Source: Pseudomonas frederiksbergensis (GTDB taxonomy: Bacteria > Pseudomonadota > Gammaproteobacteria > Pseudomonadales > Pseudomonadaceae). Taken from it: a DNA stretch of 64,000 nt. The stretch's first letter is position 1, and every line of letters starts with the position of its first letter. The translations under genes and the position numbers were made by a program. Shown one piece after another: positions 15,278 through 24,341 of this stretch. Below the pieces are notes generated by a model. The model saw only the letters and a program-made list of their open reading frames with translations. It was not told the DNA's origin and searched no databases. The stretch covers positions 44,502-108,501 of the forward strand of contig NZ_MOBP01000025.1 in assembly GCF_003732665.1 (NCBI RefSeq), in the 5' to 3' direction.

Positions 15278-16249
15278 TTAGCGACTCAGCTTGTCGGGAA
15301 AAAACGACATCGGGGCGTGAGTCGCCTTCCATGTTTTTGCAAATTTCTCAGCTTCTACTATTTGCTCAGGTGTCATCTTGCTGGCAATTTTTTTAAGCTT
15401 ACTTTCAGCCAAGTCCAGAATTCCACCGCCGCCGTCTAGCTCCCTTAGCAAATATATAAGCGCGTAACCTTTAACGATATCGAATGGGAAACCGTATGTA
15501 TCTGGCTCATGGGCGAGGTCTGACCCATAACCATAAATAGTTGATGCATAGCCCGCCAAAGCTGCTTGTTCATTCCAATACCGAAACCCTTCGATATCTG
15601 ACTTTTCAAACAGAATAGCGGCATATTCCATCATTGATTTTGGATAGCCACCTTCAGCGGATGCTTTGAACCATTTTTCAATAGCCTCGCCACGTTTCCA
15701 AGGCAGGAAAAATCCTTCACCTTGCTGATAACTTACACCCATCCAATATTGAGCCAGCGCATGACCTGCCAAAGCGGATTTCTCAAGCCATTCCTCGTCT
15801 CCAGTTAGCTCGTACATTATGTACATAGCTTCTGCGTCACCCTGTATCGTTTTGGGCATAGCTACATCTTTTGCTTGGTTTAACCATTCAATAGGCAATT
15901 TTTGATTGGGCGAACAGTCGTTAGTAAATGTGCATAGATCCTTCTCGCTACGCCCGAGTTGAATCATGGCGTACAGGTCACCTTGAGCAGCCGAGGCCTC
16001 GTACCACCTCCGTGCTTCAGGATTCATGTAGTGATTTTTTCTCCTTAGCGATTCACCTAAATAATACTGAGCTTCGTGGTCTCCTGCTTCAGCAGCAATG
16101 GTGAGGAATGGTATCGCTGAGGTGGCTTTATATTGGTTGTAAAAGGTTATTCCCTGAGTTTTTGCCAATTTTTGCTCTGAAGTGAGCTCGGCAAAAGCAG
16201 TGTTTGTAAATGCCATAAATAGAAGTGCGGCAATTAATAGTCTTCTCAT
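15278..16249 (-). CDS. Sel1-repeat periplasmic protein 5 of 5 (putative T6SS immunity)
   Basis: The 323-residue product has a Sec signal peptide (MRRLLIAALLFMAFTNTAFA) and then Sel1-like repeats: GDHEAQYYLGESLRRKNHYM, GDLYAMIQLGRSEKDLC, GHALAQYWMGVSYQQGEGFF, GGYPKSMMEYAAILFEKSD. It is the last of five tandem paralogs downstream of a vgrG/adaptor/effector set. In P. aeruginosa the Tle5b/PldB effector is followed by tandem Sel1-type immunity genes, so a role in neutralising the effector in the periplasm is likely but not shown. The ATG 16247-16249 lies 5 bases after the stop of the preceding copy; the longer open frame only reads through that copy's 3' end in another frame. All five copies are visibly A+T-richer than flanking genes. 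Confidence 0.85.
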   Translation of the reverse strand: MRRLLIAALLFMAFTNTAFAELTSEQKLAKTQGITFYNQYKATSAIPFLTIAAEAGDHEAQYYLGESLRRKNHYMNPEARRWYEASAAQGDLYAMIQLGRSEKDLCTFTNDCSPNQKLPIEWLNQAKDVAMPKTIQGDAEAMYIMYELTGDEEWLEKSALAGHALAQYWMGVSYQQGEGFFLPWKRGEAIEKWFKASAEGGYPKSMMEYAAILFEKSDIEGFRYWNEQAALAGYASTIYGYGSDLAHEPDTYGFPFDIVKGYALIYLLRELDGGGGILDLAESKLKKIASKMTPEQIVEAEKFAKTWKATHAPMSFFPDKLSR

Positions 16250-16254
16250 GGAAT

Positions 16255-17238
16255 TTAGCGACTCAGTTTGTCCGGAAAGAAAGACAGCGGTGGGTGAGTG
16301 GTTTTCCATTCTTTTGCTAATTCATAAGCTTCTAAAATTTGCTCAGGTGTCATTTTTTCAGCAATTTCAGGAAGGGTTTCATTTACGTAAACCTGAACAT
16401 CTCCACCACCGTCTAGCTCAGTGAGTAGCGAAGTTACCGCGTAACCTTTGACCAGATCCAGTGGAAAGTCGAACAGCGATGGTGAGTGCGCCAAATATGC
16501 TCCGTAACTACTGATGCCTGATTCGTATCCGGCATTAGCTGCTTCGTAAATCCAGTGACGAGCCACCGCTAAATCACCGTGGTCCTCATAAATAAACGCC
16601 GCATATTCCATCATGGCCGGTGGGTATCCTCCCTGTGCAGATAATCTCAGCCACTCTCCAACTGCCTCATGCCGTTTCCATGGCAGGAAGAAGCCATCTC
16701 CCTGCCTAGTTCCAATGGCCATCCAGTACTGAGCCAATGGGTTGCCCTCAAATGCTGATTTCTCAAGCCATACGTCGTCAATTGTAAGCTCGTACATGAC
16801 ATACATGGCCTCTGCGTCACCTTGGATCGCTTTCGGCTCAGCTATATGTTTGGCTTGTTTTAACCATTCAATGGGTAGTTTTTGTTCGGGAGGGCAGTCG
16901 TTTGAAAGCGCGCAAAAATCTTTCTCACTACGTCCTAGTTGAATCATTGCATAAAGATCACCCTGAGTCGCCGACGCCTCATACCACTTACGTGCCTCAG
17001 GGTTCATGTAGTGATTTTTTCTTCTGAGCGATTCACCGAGATAATACTGGGCTTCATGATCTCCGGCTTCAGCAGCAATGGTGAGGAATGGCATTGCAGA
17101 AGTGGCTTTATATTGATTGTAGAGAGTTATTCCCTTGGTCTTCGCTAATTTTTGTTCTGTGTTAAGTTCGGCGTGCGCATTGTTCGTAAGTGTCGTGAGC
17201 AGCAATGCGCATATTATTATTCTATTAATTGAAATCAA
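16255..17238 (-). CDS. Sel1-repeat periplasmic protein 4 of 5 (putative T6SS immunity)
   Basis: About 327 residues with signal peptide (ISINRIIICALLLTTLTNNA) and the same Sel1 repeat layout as its neighbours, with the local differences GNPLAQYWMAIGTRQGDGFF and GGYPPAMMEYAAFIYEDHG. The likely start is the TTG at 17236-17238, whose last bases overlap the TGA of the preceding copy (TTGA on the minus strand), which implies translational coupling. No ATG gives a signal peptide. The 3' end (SFFPDKLSR) is nearly identical to that of copy 5, marking the duplication boundary. The role is inferred as for copy 5. Confidence 0.82.
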   Translation of the reverse strand: MISINRIIICALLLTTLTNNAHAELNTEQKLAKTKGITLYNQYKATSAMPFLTIAAEAGDHEAQYYLGESLRRKNHYMNPEARKWYEASATQGDLYAMIQLGRSEKDFCALSNDCPPEQKLPIEWLKQAKHIAEPKAIQGDAEAMYVMYELTIDDVWLEKSAFEGNPLAQYWMAIGTRQGDGFFLPWKRHEAVGEWLRLSAQGGYPPAMMEYAAFIYEDHGDLAVARHWIYEAANAGYESGISSYGAYLAHSPSLFDFPLDLVKGYAVTSLLTELDGGGDVQVYVNETLPEIAEKMTPEQILEAYELAKEWKTTHPPLSFFPDKLSR

Positions 17239-18212
17239 TGGCTCAATTTTTCCGGAAAAAACGACAAAGGTGGATGTGTGAGTTTCCATTTTTTCGCAAA
17301 CTCGTTCGCTTGTGAAATTTGCTCAGGCGTCATTTTTGCCTCTATCTCGGGTAGCTTAACTTCAAGGTAATCTCGAGCACTGCCGCCACCATCAAGCTCC
17401 TTCAGAAGCGAAACGAGCCCATAGCCTTTTACCAAATCCAAGGGGTAACCGACCTTATCGGGCGTATGAGTCAGATAGGCGCCGTAGGTACTTACAGCAT
17501 TCTGCTCACCTGTATTTGCTGCTTCCTCCAGCCAATGACGAACACCCACCATGTCGCCTTCTTTATACAAGACTGCTACGTAAGCCATCATCGCTTTAGG
17601 GTAGCCCCCTTCAGAAGAAGCTTTTAACCACTTGGCAATGGATTCGGACCGTTTCCAGGGCAGCAGGAATATGCCATTACCTTCTTGTTCACCGATTGCC
17701 ATCCAGTACTGTGCGATAGCGTGACCGGCATTTGCAGACTTCTCTAACCAGTCTCGATCTATTGTGAGTTGATACATGATGAACATGGCTTCTGCGTCGC
17801 CTTGCTCAGCTTTAGGCTTCGCCAAATTTTGGGCGAGATTTAACCAGTCGATTGGTTGTTTTGTTGTTGGAGAACAATCGTTCGAAAACTGACAGAGATC
17901 TTTTTCGCTTCGTCCTAACTGAATCATCGCGTAAAGATTGCCTTGGCTCGCCGAGGCTTCATACCACTCGCGAGCCTCAGCATTCATGTAGTGATTTTTC
18001 TTTCGAAGTGATTCGCCAAGAAAATATTGTGCTTCGTCATCCCCTGATTCGGCGGCAACTGTCAGGAGAGCAGTAGCAGACATAGTTTTATATTGATTGT
18101 AGAGAGTTATTCCTTGTTTCTTTGAGGGTTCTTGGAGTGGTGACAAGTCCGCGCTCGCGTGGAACGACAGCGTTAAGAAAAATAGCGTGCTGAGTAGTTT
18201 TATTAAGCTCAT
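17235..18212 (-). CDS. Sel1-repeat periplasmic protein 3 of 5 (putative T6SS immunity)
   Basis: The 325-residue product has a signal peptide (MSLIKLLSTLFFLTLSFHAS, cleavage after ASA) and the shared Sel1 repeats (GDDEAQYFLGESLRKKNHYM; GHAIAQYWMAIGEQEGNGIF; GGYPKAMMAYVAVLYKEGD). It is among the more diverged copies, with a two-residue insertion in the FLLPWKR segment. The ATG at 18210-18212 overlaps the stop of the preceding copy as ATGA, so the two are translationally coupled. Putative periplasmic immunity or decoy role by context only. Confidence 0.84.
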   Translation of the reverse strand: MSLIKLLSTLFFLTLSFHASADLSPLQEPSKKQGITLYNQYKTMSATALLTVAAESGDDEAQYFLGESLRKKNHYMNAEAREWYEASASQGNLYAMIQLGRSEKDLCQFSNDCSPTTKQPIDWLNLAQNLAKPKAEQGDAEAMFIMYQLTIDRDWLEKSANAGHAIAQYWMAIGEQEGNGIFLLPWKRSESIAKWLKASSEGGYPKAMMAYVAVLYKEGDMVGVRHWLEEAANTGEQNAVSTYGAYLTHTPDKVGYPLDLVKGYGLVSLLKELDGGGSARDYLEVKLPEIEAKMTPEQISQANEFAKKWKLTHPPLSFFPEKLSH

Positions 18213-19180
18213 TGGCTCAACTTGTCGGGAAAAAATGAAACAGGTGGGTGCGAAACTTTCCAGGCTTTCGCCAAATCTTTGGCTTCGAGAATTTGCGCGG
18301 GTGTCATCTTGGCGGCGATAATCGGTAATTTGAACTCGACGTTAGTTTGCATATCGCCCCCACCATCCAACTCGCTCAATGAATATACATATGCATATCC
18401 TTTTACGAGGTCTAATGGGAAGCCATATCTGTCGGGCTCATGGGCAAGATAGGATCCGTAGCCATAAACTGTCTCTGCATAACCGGCCAGCGCCGCTTGT
18501 TCATTCCAATATCGAAAGCCTTCAATATCCCCTTTTTCGAAGAGTAATGTTGCGTACTCCATCATTGATTTCGGATAACCACCCTCTGCGGAAGATTTAA
18601 ACCATTTCTCAACTTCTTCTCCTCGTTTCCAAGGCAGGAAAAATCCTTCTCCTTGCTTATAGCCAACGCCCATCCAGTATTGTGATAGAGCATAACCTGC
18701 GGAGGCTGATTTCTGAAGCCACTCATTATTCATTGTGAGTTCGTACATAATGTACATGGCTTCCGGATCACCTTTTTCAGCTTTTAAGTTTGCGAGATCT
18801 TTAGCCTGATTCAACCACTCAATAGGTTTTTTTTGTCCAGCAGGGCAGTCTTTTGAAATTTGGCAAAGATCTTTTTGACTCCGTCCCAGCTGAATCATTG
18901 CATACAAATCACCATGATCCGCTGATGCCTCGTACCACATGCGCGCATCAGGATTCATATAATGATTTTTCCTCCTGTGCGATTCACCTAAATAATACTG
19001 AGCTTCTTGGTCTCCGGCTTGTGCAGCAATGGTGAGAAGTGGGACTGCTAACGCGGTTTTGTCTTGATTGTAGAGAGTTAAACCTCGAATTTTGGCTGAT
19101 TCCGCTTCAGATGAAAGCCCAGCGCACGCATTATTCACAAATTTTAGAAATAATAATGCACTAATCAGCGATCTTTTCAT
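18209..19180 (-). CDS. Sel1-repeat periplasmic protein 2 of 5 (putative T6SS immunity)
   Basis: The 323-residue product has a signal peptide (MKRSLISALLFLKFVNNACA) and Sel1 repeats closest to copy 5 (GYALSQYWMGVGYKQGEGFF; GDIEGFRYWNEQAALAGYAE). This pairing of copies 2 and 5 hints at block duplication rather than simple one-by-one copying. The ATG at 19178-19180 stands 5 bases after the stop of copy 1; the longer open frame upstream reads through copy 1 in another frame. Putative immunity role by context. Confidence 0.84.
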   Translation of the reverse strand: MKRSLISALLFLKFVNNACAGLSSEAESAKIRGLTLYNQDKTALAVPLLTIAAQAGDQEAQYYLGESHRRKNHYMNPDARMWYEASADHGDLYAMIQLGRSQKDLCQISKDCPAGQKKPIEWLNQAKDLANLKAEKGDPEAMYIMYELTMNNEWLQKSASAGYALSQYWMGVGYKQGEGFFLPWKRGEEVEKWFKSSAEGGYPKSMMEYATLLFEKGDIEGFRYWNEQAALAGYAETVYGYGSYLAHEPDRYGFPLDLVKGYAYVYSLSELDGGGDMQTNVEFKLPIIAAKMTPAQILEAKDLAKAWKVSHPPVSFFPDKLSQ

Positions 19181-19185
19181 TGATA

Positions 19186-20163
19186 TCAGCGGCTCAGTTT
19201 TTCCGGGAAAAACGATAGGGGCGGATGGGTCTCTTTCCATGTTTTGGCGAAACTCTTTGCCTCGGCAATTTGTTCAGGAGTTATTTTGGAAGAGATTTTT
19301 TGCAATTGGTCTTTTACATCCGCTTGCATCCCTCCGCCTCCATCCAGCTCTTTTAGCAAATAAATTAATGCATAGCCTTTGACAGCATCGAGAGGGTACC
19401 CATATAGATCTGGTTCGTGGGCTAAATCCGAACCATACTCAAATATAGTGGATACATAGCCGGTGAGGGCGGATTTTTCGTTCCATTTTCGGTAGCCCTC
19501 CATATCATTTTTTTCGCTGAGCAGTAATGCGTACTCCCTCATTCCTTTTGGGTATCCTCCTTCAGCAGATGCTTTAAACCACTTCTCGATAGAATCTTGT
19601 CGCTGCCAAGGGAGAAAAAAACCTTCCCCTTGTTTTTCCGCTATGCCCATCCAATATTGTGCTATTGGATGCCCAGCATCTGCCGCTCTTTTCAGCCAAT
19701 ATTTATCTACGGTCAATTCGTACATGATGTACATAGACTCAGCATCGCCATTTTCAGCCTTTGGCTTGGCAATATGTTGTGCTTGTTTTAACCATTCAAT
19801 AGCGGGCTTTTGAACGGGTGCACAGTTTTGTAGGTTTTTGCAGAGGCTATCATCATTACGCCCTAATTGAATCATTGCATACAAGTCTCCCTGGTCAGCG
19901 GCGGCCTCGTACCATTTCTGAGATTCGGGGTTCATGTAGTGATTTTTTTTTCGTAACGATTCAGCTAAAAAATATTGTGCTTCGTGATCGCCGGCTTCGG
20001 CTGCAATAGACAAGAAAGGGGTGGCATAAGATGGTTTTAGTTGGTTGTATAGAATTAATCCCTGTTCCTTGGCGGTTGCCTGCTCAGGTGAAAGCTGTGC
20101 TAGTGCAAAGCCTGAACACAGATAAGATATTACAGTGATTGGAATTAGCCATTTTAGATTCAT
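19186..20163 (-). CDS. Sel1-repeat periplasmic protein 1 of 5 (putative T6SS immunity)
   Basis: The 325-residue product is the copy next to the effector gene, 20 bases after its stop. It has a signal peptide (MNLKWLIPITVISYLCSGFA) and Sel1 repeats (GDHEAQYFLAESLRKKNHYM; GHPIAQYWMGIAEKQGEGFF; GGYPKGMREYALLLSEKND). Being adjacent, it is the best candidate for the cognate immunity protein, with the other four as later duplicates that may cover variants. Immunity in the periplasm would mean the effector acts there or on the membrane. Confidence 0.85.
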   Translation of the reverse strand: MNLKWLIPITVISYLCSGFALAQLSPEQATAKEQGLILYNQLKPSYATPFLSIAAEAGDHEAQYFLAESLRKKNHYMNPESQKWYEAAADQGDLYAMIQLGRNDDSLCKNLQNCAPVQKPAIEWLKQAQHIAKPKAENGDAESMYIMYELTVDKYWLKRAADAGHPIAQYWMGIAEKQGEGFFLPWQRQDSIEKWFKASAEGGYPKGMREYALLLSEKNDMEGYRKWNEKSALTGYVSTIFEYGSDLAHEPDLYGYPLDAVKGYALIYLLKELDGGGGMQADVKDQLQKISSKITPEQIAEAKSFAKTWKETHPPLSFFPEKLSR

Positions 20164-20183
20164 AACTGTCTCGAGAATATAGT

Positions 20184-23100
20184 TTACTGGCTAGGGCCGG
20201 TGTAGGTTGCTTTGCCAGAGGGGATATAGGTCCGCCCAAAATACTGGCTGCGCTGGCATAAACGGTCTAAATCGCCTCCCAATAGTTTGATATGAGACTT
20301 GTAGCGATCCCTCATCAGGTCTCCTCTGCGCTTCTCAAAACGTATAACACCTTCAGCCATAAAGTTATCGAGTAATAAGCGGTTCTCGCAATATTCCTGA
20401 CCACCAATCTCTGGCTTGACACCGAAGCGATTCATACACATACAGGCTTCTTCGAACTGGCGCCGTGCTTTATCCATGGTGTTTTGTTTCTGAGCGCTTT
20501 CCACAATCCAACCAAGAATACGCTCTATAGCTTGCTGCTGGATGAAAAACGCTTGAGACTCACCATATGTGCGTTCATTTTTTTCTGCGGTGACAGATGA
20601 CTCTACAGGGGTGACCTTAAATGCTTCTGGAGGACTAATCAGAGTTTTCAGCAATGGGCCCAAAGCATTTGGGATTGCATTTACACACCACTGCTCAAGT
20701 TCTGCCTGATTGTCATCGTTGATAATTGTATCCGCAATCGGCCCACCTTTGCCCGCAGCGGTCAACGATTCATAGATCGACATAACAGTGTCAATCCCCA
20801 ACAAATACACCATCCCAACATCAAACCCACAAACAGCCAAGGTGTTGAGGTTCGACATCAAGGTAAATGCCTTGTCATCAACTGTGATAAACGGATTCTG
20901 TTTGTTCTTATAGAGCTCTCGACGGAACAAGTTAATCAACTCTGTCACCGCGTCATAACCCACTTCAAATTTGAAAGCCCCACCCACACCAGGTCCAGCA
21001 ATCAACGAAGCTTTCAATACCAGTATCAAACGTCCGTCATACAGCGAAATACTGGCTTCACCTTTGGCGCCGAAGCCCGCGGCGACGGTGAGTTCTGCCG
21101 ACAGGCGAGCGAGGCTGAACCATTCGTTGACCTTCATTGAGTCTTTGGCCCCCGCTGTAGGTGCCCGTTGCAACATGGCAACTTCGGAAGGAGGGGCCCA
21201 GTTCAGGGCGCCGGTGATCATGATGCCTGATTGCAGGCCGGCGAATAGATTGAAGGAGGCTTTGCCACCGTTCTGCACTTGCAGCTTCGCGGGGACGGCT
21301 TTTGTTTGACCGCTGGTTTCGGTATGGACGAAGTCGCGCTTGTCGCCGGTACGAACGACAGGTTCGGGCGGTGCCAGATGGAAGCCAGCGTTGCCGACGT
21401 CGAGTGCAATTTCCGTGGAAAGCAGCAGCGAGGCCCCGGCATAGCCCCAGGCTTTGGCACCGAGGTACAACGAGAATCGGCCAAGATTCATCGTTTGCTC
21501 GACGTTACGTGCATCCAGATAGGTGAATTTGATTTCCTTGGCTTTGCTGCGTTCAGGTAGGTCGACTTTGAACAGTTCGACTTCACCTTGGGCAAGGTCT
21601 ACCGCGAAGGATGCGTTTGCCGATGCCTTGAAGCCTTCCGCTACGGTGAACGCAGGGCCTTCAACCTTTACGGAGCCGTGGAGAATATTCCAAGACGACG
21701 ACGTGAGGCATCGAACCAGTTGTGCTTGCGGGCTGACATCGAATATGCGGAAGGTCTTGCGCACGTTGTCTTTGAACAGCACTTGCTGCAGGCGTGTTCC
21801 CCATTCCTTACGGCTGCCGGCACTGTCCAGAGAGGCGACTTTGTAGTTCTTTTTTTGCAGGAAGGCGTAAAACAGTTCGATGTCGAACCAGCCTTCGGCG
21901 GTAAACCAGTCACTTTCCTGGTCTTTAATCCGCAGCGCACCTTCTTCTGCAAGCCACTGGCCAAACAGGTTCAGTTCGCTGTCTTTCGCCGCTTTACCAT
22001 CGCTATTGCCGGGGCGCTTAGTCAGGTCCTTGAGCTTGGCACCGACTTTGTTCAAGTCCTCACCCAAGACTTTTTTCAATCTTGGAAGCGTGAGCATGCT
22101 GAGGTAAGTCAGCGGTTTTTTGGGATCGTCCAGCATGCTCATTTCGTGGAGCGGAAAGCCATTCTTGACAAGGCGATCTTCAGGCTTGGGCTGGAACTGT
22201 TCGGGCTCCCACAACAGGTATCGTGGAACAGTCGCGGTTTCCATGTTCTTCTCGGCCTGTAGCCGCAACTTGTCTTTTTCGGCCTGCAAACGATCCCATT
22301 CTGTACGCTCGGCGGAAACAAGATTTGCCGGAGCCTTGGCCTGGCGACCGCTTGCTTCGATCCAGCCTTTGTATTTTTTGCTAAGACGTTCGTTGACTTC
22401 TGTCTGCTTTTTTTCAAGTGCCAAGTATTGCTTGAACAGGTCTACGCCACCTTCGACTGGCGCGCCGGCCGCAGGAATCAGAGCGAACTCCGGCAACGCG
22501 ATGCCGTATAGAGCCACTTCCTTAATGGAGTCGAGATACGTGACGTAGATGGCTTTTCTTTTTAAGCGCTGTGTTTCCTGATCGCGCATGTAAGTACAAA
22601 GGGGAAGTTTATTATTCAAGCCGCAGGTCGCGATTTCGTCTAATCGCTTTTTGTCTTCAGCCAGCAACGGCGCCAGTTCAGCCGAGCCCAATGTTGCCAG
22701 GTCTTTTTCTTTCAGCAGTTCCTCTCGCGCTTTCAGGTATTTATGAACACCTGCTCGCGCAGCAAGGGCCTTGGGGGAATACAGGCTCCCACTTTCATAG
22801 GCATAGCCCTTTTTCTTGGCGATGGCGACTGCAACGCTCTTCAGTTTTTTCCATTCCTCATAAACCCCGTGAACTCGCTTTGCATCTTCTTGCGCCGCCA
22901 TCCATTCGGACTTTTTGATTTCGTCCTGTTGGAGGCGCGTCAGAGGCGTTGAGGGTGCTGAAACGGGTTGGGTTGCGGCTTTTCTCTGTTCTTGAGCTGC
23001 CAGCAGTGTAGCGTCGAGATTGCTGATAGTCGGGTACTGGGTTTCGATCTCGAGCATGCGTGTCTGCTGCTCGCCCGCGAGAAAGTTGCCGAGCTTAGGT

Positions 23101-23441
23101 TCGAGGAAGTACTCCAGCAAGCCTGAGTCGTAGAGGCCTTTTTTGCGTTCCTCGGCAGATTTACTGCTACTTACTTTTTGATCCAGATCGTTGGCTGATT
23201 CTTTAAGTGCCGAGTTTGTGCGTTCTGGCAGCAGCCAGAATGATTCGTTCTCTGTGTCATAAATCGCGCTGCCATAGGTCGTCGAACAAGGCGTTTTCAC
23301 TTTGTCATGAGACCCGGGAGTGTCCTCCGGTACTTCGGGCTGGTCGCCGATATCCCTTGGTGGCTTTGCACAAACTTCTTCGGGGGCTGGCTGGGCAATG
23401 GGCGTTTCAGTCTTGGGTGCTGCGCTATTACCGGATTCCAT
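20184..23441 (-). CDS. Large putative T6SS effector, toxin domain not recognised
   Basis: About 1085 residues, directly after vgrG and a DUF4123 adaptor and before five signal-peptide-bearing Sel1 proteins, which marks it as a cargo effector. It has no signal peptide. Residues 1-60 are proline/acidic and disordered; 100-420 are long charged helices, probably coiled coil; 620-880 are Gly/Ala-rich (GGKASFNLFAGLQSGIMITG; FGAKGEASISLYDGRLILVL; LIAGPGVGGAFKFEVGYDA). This last part recalls the middle of VasX/BTH_I2691-type pore-forming T6SS effectors, but the N-terminal signature of that group is missing. I see no lipase GxSxG, HExxH or nuclease motif. The ATG at 23439-23441 is preferred over the one four codons upstream because GGAAG lies six bases before it. 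Confidence 0.75.
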   Translation of the reverse strand: MESGNSAAPKTETPIAQPAPEEVCAKPPRDIGDQPEVPEDTPGSHDKVKTPCSTTYGSAIYDTENESFWLLPERTNSALKESANDLDQKVSSSKSAEERKKGLYDSGLLEYFLEPKLGNFLAGEQQTRMLEIETQYPTISNLDATLLAAQEQRKAATQPVSAPSTPLTRLQQDEIKKSEWMAAQEDAKRVHGVYEEWKKLKSVAVAIAKKKGYAYESGSLYSPKALAARAGVHKYLKAREELLKEKDLATLGSAELAPLLAEDKKRLDEIATCGLNNKLPLCTYMRDQETQRLKRKAIYVTYLDSIKEVALYGIALPEFALIPAAGAPVEGGVDLFKQYLALEKKQTEVNERLSKKYKGWIEASGRQAKAPANLVSAERTEWDRLQAEKDKLRLQAEKNMETATVPRYLLWEPEQFQPKPEDRLVKNGFPLHEMSMLDDPKKPLTYLSMLTLPRLKKVLGEDLNKVGAKLKDLTKRPGNSDGKAAKDSELNLFGQWLAEEGALRIKDQESDWFTAEGWFDIELFYAFLQKKNYKVASLDSAGSRKEWGTRLQQVLFKDNVRKTFRIFDVSPQAQLVRCLTSSSWNILHGSVKVEGPAFTVAEGFKASANASFAVDLAQGEVELFKVDLPERSKAKEIKFTYLDARNVEQTMNLGRFSLYLGAKAWGYAGASLLLSTEIALDVGNAGFHLAPPEPVVRTGDKRDFVHTETSGQTKAVPAKLQVQNGGKASFNLFAGLQSGIMITGALNWAPPSEVAMLQRAPTAGAKDSMKVNEWFSLARLSAELTVAAGFGAKGEASISLYDGRLILVLKASLIAGPGVGGAFKFEVGYDAVTELINLFRRELYKNKQNPFITVDDKAFTLMSNLNTLAVCGFDVGMVYLLGIDTVMSIYESLTAAGKGGPIADTIINDDNQAELEQWCVNAIPNALGPLLKTLISPPEAFKVTPVESSVTAEKNERTYGESQAFFIQQQAIERILGWIVESAQKQNTMDKARRQFEEACMCMNRFGVKPEIGGQEYCENRLLLDNFMAEGVIRFEKRRGDLMRDRYKSHIKLLGGDLDRLCQRSQYFGRTYIPSGKATYTGPSQ

Positions 23442-23477
23442 AAATGCTTCCATTCATTCGTTACGCGGACGGGTTCA

Positions 23478-24341
23478 TCAGGCGGCGCTGGTGGCGAGTT
23501 GCTTCAGCTGTTCAACCTTGATGAACGACTCTTCCCTGGATTGCAGGATGGCCATGGCCTGGGGCTGCGTGTCGAGCAGTGGTCCGTTGGCAATGTGGCC
23601 CAGTTTGAGCAGGTGACGACCTTCGTAGATGTTGTGGTTGACCAGTGTGTCGAGGTTTTGTGCCACGTTGGGCAGTTCTTCGTCGGTAGGCTCGTTGAAC
23701 GCGGTGTACTGCTCATCGACCCAGTAGACCCAACCCAGTCGCGCTTGGACCATTGGTGCATCGTCCGGGATGTTGAACGCTGAGACGTCGCCCAGCCATT
23801 CGAGTTCCGAGGTGGATTGCCAGCTCAACCAGTTTCCGTTGCCTGCACCGAAATGGGCCGGAGCAGGGATGTAGACGTGTTGCCACGGACCAAAGAGCTG
23901 GAGCGAGGTTTCGCCGGCGGTGTAGGCCAGTGCGGCCCACAGGCTTGGTTTGTGATAGCTCAGCAGGCTTTGGCCGCCGGAGCCGTCATTGGCGCGCAGT
24001 AGCCAGCGGGCATGGGCCAAGGCTTTGACCGAGTCTTCGGTGGTCAGGGCGATGCCGGAAAAGTTTTCTTCGCAAAGTTTTGCGGCTTCGGCTGCGAGGC
24101 GGCTGCCCCAAGGCGCGGTGAGCCACAGTGGGCCGTCAGCGGCGATCTCGGCGAAGTCGGTGCCGATGAACAAGCCTTGGGAAATCATTGGCTCGCCGAT
24201 GCGGTAGAGGCGGCTCATGGCCTCTGGTTGACGGGCGCGGTCGATGATGAAGCAGAGAGTCTGGCTCGATGCTTCTCTTGGCAATTGCTCGAACGAATAA
24301 CGAGGTTCGGCGAGGAGGGCGCTCAGCGCTTTTACATGCAT
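23478..24341 (-). CDS. DUF4123 type VI secretion adaptor (Tap/TEC chaperone)
   Basis: The 287-residue product is a DUF4123 protein: LCFIIDRARQPEAMSRLYRI, GLFIGTDFAEIAADGPLWL, SEENFSGIALTTEDS-like and ALAHARWLL segments follow the family order. DUF4123 proteins hold an effector and load it on the tip of its VgrG; they are not secreted. Its place between vgrG and the large effector fits exactly. The ATG at 24339-24341 has AAGGA eight bases upstream and overlaps the vgrG end by 10 bases; the TTG two codons earlier is too close to that site. Confidence 0.88.
   Translation of the reverse strand: MHVKALSALLAEPRYSFEQLPREASSQTLCFIIDRARQPEAMSRLYRIGEPMISQGLFIGTDFAEIAADGPLWLTAPWGSRLAAEAAKLCEENFSGIALTTEDSVKALAHARWLLRANDGSGGQSLLSYHKPSLWAALAYTAGETSLQLFGPWQHVYIPAPAHFGAGNGNWLSWQSTSELEWLGDVSAFNIPDDAPMVQARLGWVYWVDEQYTAFNEPTDEELPNVAQNLDTLVNHNIYEGRHLLKLGHIANGPLLDTQPQAMAILQSREESFIKVEQLKQLATSAA

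Noticed and set aside
16250..16309. N-terminal extension of Sel1 copy 5 (and of copies 2 and 4)
   Set aside because: The extra codons are the 3' end of the preceding copy read in another frame; starting inside gives a proper signal peptide.
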